Origin: Cryomorphaceae bacterium
GTDB lineage: Bacteria; Bacteroidota; Bacteroidia; Flavobacteriales; Schleiferiaceae
Assembly: GCA_020832345.1 (NCBI GenBank)
Contig: JAFIEY010000015.1
Location: 1-37,298, forward strand
Direction: 5' to 3'
DNA: 37,298 nucleotides
A program made the position numbers and the translations under genes. Within the stretch, counting starts at the first letter, position 1. Every line of letters begins with the position of its first letter. This document shows positions 1-9,260 of the stretch, piece after piece. The notes beneath the pieces are model-generated. The model worked only from the letters and a program-made list of their open reading frames with translations. It was not told the origin of the DNA and did no database searches.

Positions 1-2
1 AC

Positions 3-221
3 GGACAGTTTGTACTTTCCTTTGAGCAAGCGTTTGCTGATGATGTCTCAATAAGTATTGTTGACTTGCAAGGCAAAACCTTGTGGCGCGAAATAGCTAA
101 AAACCACGAAGGCATTTATCGACGAGAACTCGATATTCAGCAATTTGCCGCCGGAATGTATATGTTGCAACTGAAAAACAAAGAAGGCGAATTAACGCGG
201 CGAATTATTATCGGAGAATAA
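3..221 (+). CDS. C-terminal fragment of a secreted protein with a type IX secretion sorting domain (5' partial)
   Basis: The window opens inside this gene; frame 3 is open from the edge to TAA at 219-221 (72 residues). The visible part has the usual layout of the Bacteroidota type A sorting domain: beta strands such as VSISIVDLQGKTLW, then the FAAGMYMLQLKN core and a basic end (LTRRIIIGE). In the family this tail sends proteins through the type IX system to the cell surface, where it is removed. The passenger domain is outside the window, so its function cannot be named. A terminator follows at 301. Confidence 0.8.
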   Translation, partial: GQFVLSFEQAFADDVSISIVDLQGKTLWREIAKNHEGIYRRELDIQQFAAGMYMLQLKNKEGELTRRIIIGE

Positions 222-300
222 TATGGCTTTGCAAGAAAATGCCAAAGGCTAAAACCCTCGAATTATTCTTGCAGCCGTATTTATTTCATAGACCATTTGA

Positions 301-332
301 GAGGCGTTTCCGATTGGGAACGCCTCTTTTTT
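301..332 (+). terminator. Rho-independent terminator after the sorting-domain gene
   Basis: GAGGCGTTTCC and GGAACGCCTC pair around a short loop and are followed by six T residues. It lies 80 bases after the stop of the left-edge gene and faces the convergent DUF389 gene. Confidence 0.8.
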
Positions 333-390
333 AATCTTGACATAACAAGAGGGTTAAATTCCAATGGTGCTTGTGAGCATATTTTTAAAG

Positions 391-1359
391 TTACCGCTTT
401 ACCGTCACATTGACTTCCAGAGAAACTTTTTTGCCCAAACGCTCTTCTATTTCTTCTTTGATTTTGTCTATTTCTGAATCACTGAGGGTGTGATCTGAAA
501 TGAGACGAACTGAAATGGTCAAGGGGTTTAACCCCAGCATTTGAACATCTTTTATTTGGATTTTATCATCGCGCTCCCATGATTCAATGCGCTCAACAAC
601 ATTGCTTTCATACACCATTTTGTAAAATCCCAAACCAAGGGGAATACTGAGTAACAGAACAATTGCAGCAGAAATAAGTAAACCCCTCTGCGCCAAACGG
701 AAAGGGCTAAAGCCGAGCAATAAAAATGTAAAAGCACCCGCCAACACCATTCCCGCCAGGTTGGTCAGCAATAATAGGGTAGCGCCAAAAAAGATTCCCC
801 CATCAAACCAACCGAGTCCAATACCCGCCACCGCCAACGGAGGCACCAATGCAACGGCAATGGCCACACCGGCTAAGGTTTTGGCCACTTCCTCCCTCGC
901 ATGTGCGTAAGCACCTGCAACACCTGAAAATACAGCAATCCCCAAATCCAGTAGATTCGGACTCGTTCGGGATAAAATCTCCGCATTGGGTGCATTGAGC
1001 GGTGTAAGCAAGGTAATAAGAACCGAACATAAAAACGCAAGACCCAACCCACTGGCAATGGTGTAAATACTGTTTATTATCAATCCCTTATCCTGCCGCA
1101 AGGTGCCCATACTCAAGGAAATAATAGGCGACATCAATGGCGCGAGAATCATGGCACCAATGACCACAGGAGCGCTATTGGCAAATAAACCAAAAGTTGC
1201 CAAAATGGTGGACAATACCATCAACACCAAATAACTTGCCTTGGGCGTGGCATTTTCTCTTAGTACTTGAAATAGTTCTTTAAACTCTTCCGTGGAAGCG
1301 TGGAGAATAAATGGCAAGGGTCCGCGGGTAAGTTCGGAAACTGTCTCCCCTCGGGGCAA
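391..1359 (-). CDS. DUF389 (TIGR00341-type) multi-spanning membrane protein, probably the C-terminal half of a split gene
   Basis: 322 residues if read from TTG at 1357-1359. The sequence has the DUF389 hydrophobic core: six or more membrane segments (from LVLMVLSTILATFG to about residue 245), the family patch APVVIGAMILAPLMSP and a soluble C-terminal domain (about 250-322). The molecular role of the family is poorly known. The reading frame is continuous upstream, without any ATG or GTG, back to a TAA at 1435-1437. That TAA ends the lipid-kinase-like ORF in the same frame, and TTG is the only possible start in between, with no clear ribosome binding site. I read 391-2250 as one ancestral gene of about 618 residues cut by a nonsense codon; a two-gene arrangement starting at TTG is the alternative. 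Confidence 0.75.
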   Translation of the reverse strand: MPRGETVSELTRGPLPFILHASTEEFKELFQVLRENATPKASYLVLMVLSTILATFGLFANSAPVVIGAMILAPLMSPIISLSMGTLRQDKGLIINSIYTIASGLGLAFLCSVLITLLTPLNAPNAEILSRTSPNLLDLGIAVFSGVAGAYAHAREEVAKTLAGVAIAVALVPPLAVAGIGLGWFDGGIFFGATLLLLTNLAGMVLAGAFTFLLLGFSPFRLAQRGLLISAAIVLLLSIPLGLGFYKMVYESNVVERIESWERDDKIQIKDVQMLGLNPLTISVRLISDHTLSDSEIDKIKEEIEERLGKKVSLEVNVTVKR

Positions 1360-1434
1360 TGAACCCGTTTTAAAAACTTCATTGGCCTCCGGTTCATTTT
1401 CGCTGTCTTTTAAAAAATCACCCGTAAATACTTT

Positions 1435-2250
1435 TTAATGCTTTTTCCGAACTTCGAGTTGAAGTGATTTGGCGGAAAGCGTAATTCCATCTTCTGCAAA
1501 TTCAAAAGACTCCGGACAATCAAGTGTTAAAGCGTTGGTTTTGATATGTGCTGCGTAGGGTGGCAATCGTTTCTCTTCCCACCAAGAACGAATGGCGAAA
1601 AGCATCAAACCGCTAACACTTCTCGGACTGATGAGTAAAGCGTGCAGCATTCCGTCGTTGATAAATGAGTTTTGAAGTACCAAACGAGACAGCAAAGTGC
1701 TTCGTCCGTGTTGCACGATAATTACCCCCGAGGCCGCAGTTTTCAGTTTTTTTCCATCGGCAGTTTCCAGATTCAATTGAAAGGGGTGCAGTCTGGAAAA
1801 CCGTTGAAACAGTTTACGCATACGCATAAAAAAGCCCGTTTTTTCCAAGGGTTTTGCTGCGGCCAATTGGAATGCATGACCAATAATCAGGTTGTTGAAA
1901 ACTGGACGGTCGTTGCAGTACATCACATCGATTACCTGCGGTTTTTCTTGTTTCTTAAGAAAATTAATTGCTTTTTGAAGGTTGTAATCTACGCCCAGAC
2001 CCGTGCAAATGGCCCGTGCATTGGGATGGGGTAATATTCCCAAAGTGATTTTCTTTTCCGCAAATACCGTCAGCAATTCTTTGAGCTGATTGTCGGAAGC
2101 ATAGGTTAAAACGCAATCACCCTCCTTAAGAGCACCTTCAAGTGCATCAACAATGGGAAGCTGATCAGAAACTATATCCTCAACAAGAGGCAAAACTTCC
2201 TCTCGTACAATATCCTTTTTATCTACATCAAAAAGCAAGCGGAAGTTCAT
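1435..2250 (-). CDS. Degenerate diacylglycerol kinase / YegS-like domain protein, N-terminal half of a split gene
   Basis: 271 residues, ATG at 2250. The overall pattern follows lipid kinases of the NAD-kinase-like fold: an N-terminal nucleotide-fold half with LGILPHPNARAICTGLG where active enzymes have a P-x-G-T-x-N-D-F-A-R-x-L-G motif, then a beta-sandwich half with NDGMLHALLISP and a DG near the end (FEFAEDGITL). The GGDGT loop of active kinases is missing: the equivalent stretch reads TYASDNQLKE. Catalysis is therefore unlikely and a regulatory or binding role is more plausible. It ends with TAA at 1435-1437, in frame with the downstream DUF389 region and 75 bases before that region's only possible start. 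Confidence 0.6.
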   Translation of the reverse strand: MNFRLLFDVDKKDIVREEVLPLVEDIVSDQLPIVDALEGALKEGDCVLTYASDNQLKELLTVFAEKKITLGILPHPNARAICTGLGVDYNLQKAINFLKKQEKPQVIDVMYCNDRPVFNNLIIGHAFQLAAAKPLEKTGFFMRMRKLFQRFSRLHPFQLNLETADGKKLKTAASGVIIVQHGRSTLLSRLVLQNSFINDGMLHALLISPRSVSGLMLFAIRSWWEEKRLPPYAAHIKTNALTLDCPESFEFAEDGITLSAKSLQLEVRKKH

Positions 2251-2316
2251 GGCGGATTTTTTTTGTACTTGTAGTTTTCAAAAGTACGCCAGACCTTTAT
2301 CAAAATCAAAAAGGAT

Positions 2317-4032
2317 TTATGACCACCAAGACTCTACATCGGCCAATTGTAAAGCGGCAATTTCGAGTTTGTTCTTTTTCCTATATCCATTGAGCTTTTG
2401 GTGCACCTGGGTAGGTTTTAACGCTTGCAACTCTTCCACCGATGGGTAAATTTTCATTACGTGTGTCACCCATTCTTCAGCAATGCCCAACGCGATAAAA
2501 TCTGCCGGTTTAGGCCCGGTGGCAACTTTTTCCGGACGCATTTGCGGGAAAAACAACACTTCTTGGATGCTGCTTTTGTTGGTGAGCAACATGGTTAATC
2601 GGTCGATGCCGATGCCCATCCCTGAAGTTGGGGGCATACCGTATTCCAATGCACGTAAAAAGTCGTGGTCGATAAACATGGCCTCATCGTCGCCTTTTTC
2701 GCTGAGCTTTAATTGCTCTTCAAACCGCTCGCGCTGATCGATGGGATCATTGAGCTCGGTGTAGGCATTGGCCACTTCTTTTCCGTTGATCATCAACTCA
2801 AACCTTTCGGTCAAATCCGGATTACTACGGTGGCGCTTACACAGCGGTGACATTTCTTTGGGATAGTCCGTAATAAAAGTCGGTTGGATATAATTTTTTT
2901 CGCATTTCTCGCCAAAAATCTCGTCGATGAGTTTGGCCTTTCCCATGGTTTCATCGGTTTCTACACCCAAGGTGCGGCACAGATTTCGCAGTTCCACCTC
3001 GTCCATTCCCGTTATATCGTGTCCCGTATGTTCTTTAATGGCATCGAGCATACTGATGCGCTTAAAGGGCGCTTTAAAGTCGATGGACTTATCGCCAACC
3101 TGGACCACAGTATCCCCGTTATTCACATCTTTTACAACTTGCTCTAGCATCTTTTCGGTAAACGCCATCATCCAAATGTAGTCTTTATAGGCCACATAAA
3201 TTTCCATAACGGTAAACTCCGGATTATGGGTGCGATCCATGCCTTCATTTCGGAAGTCTTTGGCAAACTCATATACGCCGTCAAAACCGCCGACAATAAG
3301 TCTTTTCAGGTATAATTCATTTGCAATACGCAGATAAAGTGGAATATCGAGCGCATTGTGATGGGTGATAAACGGACGTGCTGCGGCCCCTCCAGGGATG
3401 GGTTGCAGAATAGGTGTTTCAACCTCCACGTATTGGAATGCGTTAAAATAATTCCGCATGCTATTGATGATGCGCGAACGCTTGAGGAAGGTTTCTTTTA
3501 CCCCAGAATTTACCACCAAATCGACGTACCGCTGACGATACCGCTGTTCGGGATCCGTGAAAGCATCGTGGATATTTCCATCGGCATCGGTTTTGACCAC
3601 CGGAAGCGGACGAAGGGATTTGCTCAAAAAGACAAATCGCTTAACCGCGATAGATATTTCACCCATTCGGGTAACGAATACCGAGCCTTCCACGCCGATA
3701 AAATCACCAATATCGGTAAGTTTTTTATACACCTCATTGTAAAGCGTTTTATCCTCATCGGGGCATATTTCGTCCCGATTAAAATATAGCTGAATCCGCC
3801 CGGTATGATCTTTCAAATCCGTGAATCCCGCCTTGCCCATAATGCGTTTGCTCATGATGCGACCCGCAAGCGATACCTGCTCGTAATCTCCGGGCTTAGT
3901 TTCAAAATTTTTGAGTATGTCTTCGGCGTAATGGGTAACCTCATAACCTTCTGCCGGATACGGTTCAACACCTAAATCACGAAGTTTTTGAAGGGCTTCC
4001 CTCCGTTGAATTTCCTGTTCCGAAAGTTGCAT
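2317..4032 (-). CDS. lysS: Lysyl-tRNA synthetase, class II
   Basis: 571 residues, ATG at 4032. It charges tRNA-Lys with lysine in the cytoplasm. An N-terminal OB-fold (about 55-150) binds the anticodon. The class II core follows with motif 2 (FRNEGMDRTHNPEFT, near residue 260) and motif 3 (GMGIGIDRLTML, near 475). It is about 65 residues longer than E. coli LysS because of a C-terminal extension (KPTQVHQKLNGYRKKNKL), as often seen in Bacteroidota. It lies on the same strand downstream of clpX, 86 bases away, so read-through from the clp block is possible. Confidence 0.97.
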   Translation of the reverse strand: MQLSEQEIQRREALQKLRDLGVEPYPAEGYEVTHYAEDILKNFETKPGDYEQVSLAGRIMSKRIMGKAGFTDLKDHTGRIQLYFNRDEICPDEDKTLYNEVYKKLTDIGDFIGVEGSVFVTRMGEISIAVKRFVFLSKSLRPLPVVKTDADGNIHDAFTDPEQRYRQRYVDLVVNSGVKETFLKRSRIINSMRNYFNAFQYVEVETPILQPIPGGAAARPFITHHNALDIPLYLRIANELYLKRLIVGGFDGVYEFAKDFRNEGMDRTHNPEFTVMEIYVAYKDYIWMMAFTEKMLEQVVKDVNNGDTVVQVGDKSIDFKAPFKRISMLDAIKEHTGHDITGMDEVELRNLCRTLGVETDETMGKAKLIDEIFGEKCEKNYIQPTFITDYPKEMSPLCKRHRSNPDLTERFELMINGKEVANAYTELNDPIDQRERFEEQLKLSEKGDDEAMFIDHDFLRALEYGMPPTSGMGIGIDRLTMLLTNKSSIQEVLFFPQMRPEKVATGPKPADFIALGIAEEWVTHVMKIYPSVEELQALKPTQVHQKLNGYRKKNKLEIAALQLADVESWWS

Positions 4033-4118
4033 GTTTATGCGATTTTATATTTGAACTGTATGCCAAACCATTTTCTATTAGAGCTACTTAGTGCCTGCAA
4101 GAAAAGTCCAAAGACCAC

Positions 4119-5363
4119 TTAGGATGCTTCCTTAAGCTTAGCCTCTGAATATTTGCCAAACTTTTTATGTGCGTAATCTTTGGTAAGAACAAAAGATTTG
4201 GTTGATTCATCACCGGGCAAATCAAACATAGCGTCCGTGAGGATGGCTTCGCAAATGGAGCGAAGACCACGGGCACCGAGTTTAAATTCAATGGCTTTTT
4301 CCACGATAAAACCAAGGGTGTCCTCTGGTACTTCCAACTCGATATTGTCCATGGCAAACAAACTAGAATACTGTTTGATAATGGCATTTTTCGGTTGGGT
4401 GAGAATATCGCGCAGGGCGGAAGCGTCGAGTGGATTGAGGTAAGTCAATACCGGCATGCGACCAATAAGTTCGGGAATGAGCCCAAAACTTTTCAGATCT
4501 TGGGGCGCAACATAAGAAAGGAGATTTTCCTTATCGACAGAACTCGCTTCTTTCTTGTGGTTCTGGAATCCTACCGCCGAAGTGTTTAATCTTCTGGCAA
4601 TATGGCGTTGGATGCCGTCAAAAGCGCCACCGGCGATAAACAGAATATTGGAGGTATCGATTTCCACAAACTTTTGGTCGGGATGTTTTCTACCTCCCTG
4701 TGGCGGTACATTAACTTTCGATCCTTCGAGAAGTTTGAGCATAGCTTGTTGAACCCCTTCACCCGAAACATCGCGGGTAATTGAGGGATTATCGCTTTTC
4801 CGCGCCACTTTATCCATTTCATCGATAAATACAATGCCGCGTTCAGCAGCCTTTACATCGTAATTGGCAGCTTGTAAAAGGCGGGAGAGAATGCTTTCTA
4901 CGTCCTCGCCAACATAACCTGCTTCGGTGAGAATGGTGGCATCTACAATACAAAACGGAACCTGAAGGAAACGAGCAATTGTTCTGGCCAGCAAAGTTTT
5001 ACCCGTGCCGGTTTCCCCCACCATCATGATGTTGGATTTTTCAATTTCCACCTCTTCCTCCTTGCGTTTGTATTGAAGGCGTTTGTAGTGATTATACACC
5101 GCGACGGAGAGCACTTTTTTGGCCTCATCTTGTCCAATAACATACTGGTCAAGGTGGGCTTTGATATCTTTGGGCTTAATCAGTGTGAAATCGCCTTTAA
5201 ATCCATCTTTGCTGTCACCGCCGCTTAGTTCCTCACGGATGATGTTTTCCGCTTGCGTAATACACTGGTCACAGATATGCGCATTTATACCCGCAATGAG
5301 CATTTGGGTATCTTTTTTTTCGCGACCACAAAAAGAGCAGTGCAAATAATCTCGCTTTGACAT
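4119..5363 (-). CDS. clpX: ClpX, ATP-dependent unfoldase subunit of ClpXP
   Basis: 414 residues. ClpX recognises tagged proteins, unfolds them with ATP and feeds them into ClpP. The N-terminal zinc-binding domain has Cys9, Cys12, Cys31 and Cys34. The AAA+ core shows Walker A (GETGTGKT), Walker B (IVFIDEMDK) and the GYVGEDVE pore loop. The ClpP-docking loop reads VGF (usually IGF). It starts 5 bases after the stop of clpP and is almost certainly co-transcribed with clpP and tig. Confidence 0.98.
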   Translation of the reverse strand: MSKRDYLHCSFCGREKKDTQMLIAGINAHICDQCITQAENIIREELSGGDSKDGFKGDFTLIKPKDIKAHLDQYVIGQDEAKKVLSVAVYNHYKRLQYKRKEEEVEIEKSNIMMVGETGTGKTLLARTIARFLQVPFCIVDATILTEAGYVGEDVESILSRLLQAANYDVKAAERGIVFIDEMDKVARKSDNPSITRDVSGEGVQQAMLKLLEGSKVNVPPQGGRKHPDQKFVEIDTSNILFIAGGAFDGIQRHIARRLNTSAVGFQNHKKEASSVDKENLLSYVAPQDLKSFGLIPELIGRMPVLTYLNPLDASALRDILTQPKNAIIKQYSSLFAMDNIELEVPEDTLGFIVEKAIEFKLGARGLRSICEAILTDAMFDLPGDESTKSFVLTKDYAHKKFGKYSEAKLKEAS

Positions 5364-5368
5364 AGGGT

Positions 5369-6040
5369 TTATTTTGTTCGCTTGGTAGTGAGCACCTCGT
5401 CTATCATCCCGTATTCTAGGGCTTCTGAAGCGATCATCCAGTAGTCGCGGTCACTATCTTCGTGAACTTTGTCGTATGACTGACCGGAATGATTGGCGAT
5501 GATTTCGTAAAGTTCTTTCTTCAATTTGAGAATTTCCCGGGTCGTGATTTCAATGTCTGAGGCCTGACCTTGAGCGCCACCTAAAGGTTGGTGAATCATT
5601 ACGCGTGAGTGGGGTAAAGCAGTTCGCTTGCCTTTTTCTCCGGCACAGAGCAAAACCGCGGCCATAGAGGCGGCAATTCCAGTACAGATGGTTGACACAT
5701 CCGGAGCAACCACTTGCATGGTATCGTAAATACCGAGTCCAGCATAAACAGAACCTCCCGGAGAATTCAAATAAATCTGAATGTCCTTTTTGGCATCAAC
5801 AGATTCGAGAAACAACAGCTGGGCTTGCACGATATTGGCCACCTGGTCGTTGATGCCCGTTCCCAAAAAAATGATGCGATCCATCATCAATCGGGAAAAT
5901 ACGTCCATTTGCGCAACATTCATTTGTCGCTCTTCGATAATATAAGGTGTTAATGAAGACTCGATGTAGCTGTTTACATGTAAGCTACTAAGACCCTGGT
6001 GCTTGATAGCATATTTTTCAAATTCTCTTCCGAAGTCCAT
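5369..6040 (-). CDS. clpP: ClpP, serine protease subunit of ClpXP
   Basis: 223 residues. The catalytic triad is readable: Ser125 in [11 protein letters not shown], His150 in [10 protein letters not shown], and Asp199 in [18 protein letters not shown], which forms the oxyanion and substrate region, is intact. The first 30 or so residues include the propeptide that the family removes on assembly of the 14-mer. The gene lies between tig (51 bases upstream) and clpX (5 bases downstream), the common tig-clpP-clpX order. Confidence 0.98.
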   Translation of the reverse strand: MDFGREFEKYAIKHQGLSSLHVNSYIESSLTPYIIEERQMNVAQMDVFSRLMMDRIIFLGTGINDQVANIVQAQLLFLESVDAKKDIQIYLNSPGGSVYAGLGIYDTMQVVAPDVSTICTGIAASMAAVLLCAGEKGKRTALPHSRVMIHQPLGGAQGQASDIEITTREILKLKKELYEIIANHSGQSYDKVHEDSDRDYWMIASEALEYGMIDEVLTTKRTK

Positions 6041-6091
6041 AGTGGGTGTTTTAATTATTGTTTTACAAACGGCTAAAGGCCAAAAAATGTT

Positions 6092-7438
6092 TTATGCGTC
6101 GTTGGCGAGATTTAGGAAATCATCCCAACTCATTTTTTTGCTTTTCGCTTTCACTTTTTCATCAAAGATACTGATGAGATGACCAATCATCAAATCATCA
6201 ACAATTCGGTTGCGTTCATCTTCTTTTTCCAATGCTTGTTTGGCGATGCCCTCAAGGACTTGATCCATATCACCCATGCCTTCGGGGATTTGGAACTGTT
6301 TGGCAAGTCGTTGTTTCATAGCGTGCAAAATACTCGCTTCATCAATAACAACTTCGTGTTCGCGCAAAATATGATCACGAATAAACTGCCACTTGATGGC
6401 CGGGTACATGTCTGCGTATTGTTCGGCGGCTTCCTCGTCGGACATGCCTTTTTCACTTGAGCTTTTCAGCCAGTTTTTAAGGAACGTTTCGGGCATTTTC
6501 ACCTCCAACGCCATCAAACTTTTGTACACCTGATTGAAGAGGTATTGCTGGGATTGATTGGCAAATTCGGCTTCCAGTTGGCCTTTTAGGTGGTTGCGAA
6601 GCTCCTCTTCACTGGTGATTTTTCCCTCGCCAAAAATCTTATCAAATAATTCTTGGTTGAGTTCGGCGGGCACGAGTTGGGAAATTTTTTCTATTTCGAA
6701 ACTGAAGTGGCGACATTCTTCAATTTCTTCTTCATTAAATCCCGTAACTGAAGCGACATTAAAGTCTTTTTTAATGTCTTTGTCGAGGTTGATAATTCCT
6801 TGTTCCCCGGCTTTTTTACCTGTCCAGTTTTTTGCAGCTTTATCGGTTAATGACCGCAAGGGAAGTGATCCGGATTTTTCCAGACGCTCCTCTTCGGGCA
6901 AATCTTCGCCCTTTTCGGTAACTTCAAAATAGATTCCGTGCAAGAAATCTTCACGGTCAGCAGTTTCCTTATCCTGCATACTTCCGTATCGACGGGTAAA
7001 GTTTTCCACCTCTTCGTCGATGGTTTTCTCGTCGAGTTCTATTTCAGCTCTGGTGATGCCTTTCAACTTTTCGAGATCCAGATTGATTGTGGGTTCAAGA
7101 CCAATTTCGAACTCAAACACCTTAGTTTCGTGGCTATCCCAGTTGATATTATCGTTAGCTACAGGTACTGGTTGGGCGATGATGTTTAGTTTTTGTTCAT
7201 CGATATAGCGGGTTACTTCCCGGCTAAGTAAATTATTAACTTCATCAAACAAGAGGGGTTTCTCGTATTGTTTGCGAATTAAGCCCATGGGAACCTTACC
7301 CGGACGAAATCCAGGGATATTAGCTTTTTTGCGATAATCGCGAAGCTTTTCCTCTACTTTATCTTGATAATCGGCATTTTCTACTTCAATACTGATGATG
7401 TCGTGAAGCTCATCTACTTGTCGTTGAGTAACTTTCAT
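6092..7438 (-). CDS. tig: Trigger factor, ribosome-associated chaperone
   Basis: 448 residues, ATG at 7438. The N-terminal ribosome-binding domain carries the signature IPGFRPGKVPMGLIRK, which docks at the tunnel exit. A central prolyl-isomerase-like region (about 150-240) is divergent, as usual in Bacteroidota, and the rest is the helical C-terminal chaperone domain. It is the first gene of the tig-clpP-clpX block. A possible -7 box for the block lies at 7467-7474. Confidence 0.95.
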   Translation of the reverse strand: MKVTQRQVDELHDIISIEVENADYQDKVEEKLRDYRKKANIPGFRPGKVPMGLIRKQYEKPLLFDEVNNLLSREVTRYIDEQKLNIIAQPVPVANDNINWDSHETKVFEFEIGLEPTINLDLEKLKGITRAEIELDEKTIDEEVENFTRRYGSMQDKETADREDFLHGIYFEVTEKGEDLPEEERLEKSGSLPLRSLTDKAAKNWTGKKAGEQGIINLDKDIKKDFNVASVTGFNEEEIEECRHFSFEIEKISQLVPAELNQELFDKIFGEGKITSEEELRNHLKGQLEAEFANQSQQYLFNQVYKSLMALEVKMPETFLKNWLKSSSEKGMSDEEAAEQYADMYPAIKWQFIRDHILREHEVVIDEASILHAMKQRLAKQFQIPEGMGDMDQVLEGIAKQALEKEDERNRIVDDLMIGHLISIFDEKVKAKSKKMSWDDFLNLANDA

Positions 7439-7466
7439 TTTAAATCTTGGTTTTACGAAATGGCTG

Positions 7467-7474
7467 CAAATGTA
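7467..7474 (-). promoter_or_regulatory. Candidate -7 box for the tig-clpP-clpX block
   Basis: On the minus strand this reads TACATTTG, matching the Bacteroidota TAnnTTTG box, about 30 bases before the tig ATG. No good TTTG lies 19-20 bases further upstream, so this is only a candidate. The rest of the 421-base AT-rich gap 7439-7859 contains the promoters of both divergent genes and no convincing gene. Confidence 0.3.
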
Positions 7475-7696
7475 CGTTTAAAATTGATTTTGAGCATTTG
7501 TACATTCTTCAAAATTAAATTCTTTCATTTTAAAAAAATAATCCTTTGACAGAAAATACAATAAAATTTCGATTAAATTGTGTTTTAATCTGTTTTATAA
7601 TTTATTAAAAATATTATTTGTGCTTATTATTACAGAAAACATCTAGGCATTAATCAGAATTTTATATTTTTTTTATTGTTAACACAAAGGTTTGCC

Positions 7697-7725
7697 TTGT
7701 GATATAAAATTTTCTTGTATGTTTG
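7697..7725 (+). promoter_or_regulatory. Candidate promoter of the SPOR-domain protein gene
   Basis: TTG at 7697-7699, 18 bases, then TATGTTTG at 7718-7725, fitting the Bacteroidota consensus with a slightly short spacer. It would give a leader of about 130 bases before the ATG at 7860. Confidence 0.4.
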
Positions 7726-7859
7726 AAGAGAATTTTTAGGAGCAAAAAACGAATTGCTATAAACGTTCAATTTATTGTAAATCGGCGGATTTTCGGCACG
7801 TTTGGACAAAATGAAAGATGCTGAAATGTCTGTTATTTGATTAACAAAAACATGCAAAA

Positions 7860-8984
7860 ATGAAAAAAAACTACGCATCCCTCACTTTGTTGTGTGCATT
7901 AATCTGTTTTGGAGAACTCCAAGCCCAACCAACGAAAGATGGTTATTTCTCTATGGGCGCTGATGCCGGAAATATTTTTATGACCAATACGACGCATACC
8001 TCAAGACAATTCTTTAGTTACAAGCCTTCAATAGGTGCGCAAGGATATTTACAGTACCATTTTAATGATTTCTTTTCGTTAAAAGGTGTAGCTTTTGGCG
8101 CTTTTTCTAATGGGGCTGAAACGCCAAATTTTAATTACGAAGGATTTTACGGTTCTGGCGACATTCGAATTTCATTAAACTTAATGCATTTGATAAAAAA
8201 GGATATGACCAAGTATCGTCTGGAAGCTGAACTCGGTGGAGGCGGTATGGTGTTTACCAGCTATCTCATGCAGCGCACCGGAAATCCTGAACCCATCGTC
8301 AATCGGCGTGTTCCGCAAAATCGCGGTTCAGTAGCTTTTGCCTCTACTTATTCACTGGCTTTGCGTTATCAGCAGGAGGTTTATGATGGTATCTATTTCA
8401 ATGTGGGTTTCCAATATACAGGAACAAGTTCTCCTTGGTTGGATGCTACAGTAGGAGAGGGAAACAACGGATTTTTTCTGCCCTTTATCGGCGCATCTTT
8501 CTCGCTCAAGCGCATGCCAAAAGCCAACGAAATCAACGTGGACAGAAGGACCTACAACCGTTTGAGTCAGGATGTAGATAGATTAGAGCAAGAAAAAAAT
8601 CAGTTCGATCAAAAAATAGAAATGACCAAAGATGAATCCCGCGCGGTTATTGCCTCTCTACAGCAAGAGCTCAAAGATGCAATGCTTGAGCGCGATTCTG
8701 CAAAGGCCTTAGCGGATAAATACAAAACCGAGGGAGGCGCAAGAGATACTGATGCCTCAGCAGAATTGTGGCGGGTTGTGGTGGGAAGTTTTCCCAACAA
8801 GGGCTTGACCGATCGATTTATGGCACGTACCCGTTTGGATAAATCGGAAATGGAGGTCGTCTATAACGAAACACTTAAAACGTACCGCGTCATCTATAAA
8901 TCTTCTGCTTCGCTTGAAGAGGCGAGGAAATTTAGAGATGCTGCCAGACAAGAAGTTTCGGATGCTTGGATCATTCGATTCTAA
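7860..8984 (+). CDS. Outer-membrane beta-barrel protein with coiled coil and C-terminal SPOR-like domain
   Basis: 374 residues. A signal peptide (residues 1-22, ending GELQA) is followed by about 200 residues of alternating hydrophobic strands typical of a small barrel (for example YRLEAELGGGGMVF and GIYFNVGFQY). A charged coiled coil follows (about 228-290), then a terminal domain (WRVVVGSFPNKGLTDRF to DAWIIRF) that resembles SPOR peptidoglycan-binding domains. I infer that it anchors the outer membrane to the wall or acts in cell-envelope organisation. The specific family name is not recognised. Confidence 0.75.
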   Translation: MKKNYASLTLLCALICFGELQAQPTKDGYFSMGADAGNIFMTNTTHTSRQFFSYKPSIGAQGYLQYHFNDFFSLKGVAFGAFSNGAETPNFNYEGFYGSGDIRISLNLMHLIKKDMTKYRLEAELGGGGMVFTSYLMQRTGNPEPIVNRRVPQNRGSVAFASTYSLALRYQQEVYDGIYFNVGFQYTGTSSPWLDATVGEGNNGFFLPFIGASFSLKRMPKANEINVDRRTYNRLSQDVDRLEQEKNQFDQKIEMTKDESRAVIASLQQELKDAMLERDSAKALADKYKTEGGARDTDASAELWRVVVGSFPNKGLTDRFMARTRLDKSEMEVVYNETLKTYRVIYKSSASLEEARKFRDAARQEVSDAWIIRF

Positions 8985-8990
8985 ATTATT

Positions 8991-9132
8991 GAGTCCACTC
9001 CAAAAAGGATGATTTCAATCAAAATCGACGCGGAGGGGATTTTTGAGCCGGAGCTAACCAGCTGTTAGTGAAGATTCAAAAATCTACCGACCAGGAAGAT
9101 TTTGGCAGAAAGGGACTTTTTAGAGCAGACTC
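8991..9132 (+). mobile_element. MITE-like palindromic element, copy 1, full length (142 bp)
   Basis: It begins GAGTCCACTCCAAAAAGG and ends in the inverted terminus (reverse strand GAGTCTGCTCTAAAAAGT). The two arms pair imperfectly along most of their length around a loop containing CTAACCAGCTGTTAG. The flank ATTATT is exactly duplicated at 8985-8990 and 9133-9138. No coding capacity. It sits just after the SPOR protein stop. Confidence 0.9.
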
Positions 9133-9178
9133 ATTATTGACATGGTTAGAGGATATTTAAATGCCCAATCAGTAATAC

Positions 9179-9218
9179 AAACAGGGAGACAAATTAATTT
9201 TGATTTGTCTCCCTGTTT
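9179..9218. terminator. Strong bidirectional terminator between convergent genes
   Basis: A 16-bp perfect stem (9179-9194 with 9203-9218, core CAGGGAGACAAAT) and an 8-base loop, with T-runs on both strands. It serves the SPOR protein gene on the left and the SDR gene on the right. Confidence 0.88.
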
Positions 9219-9260
9219 TTATGCTAAAAATATTGAGTCTTTATGCATTTCTTGCGGACG

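Noticed and set aside
7654-7878. Minus-strand ORF of 74 codons in the tig/SPOR gap
   Set aside because: Lies in AT-rich promoter sequence and overlaps the SPOR gene start; no coding signal.
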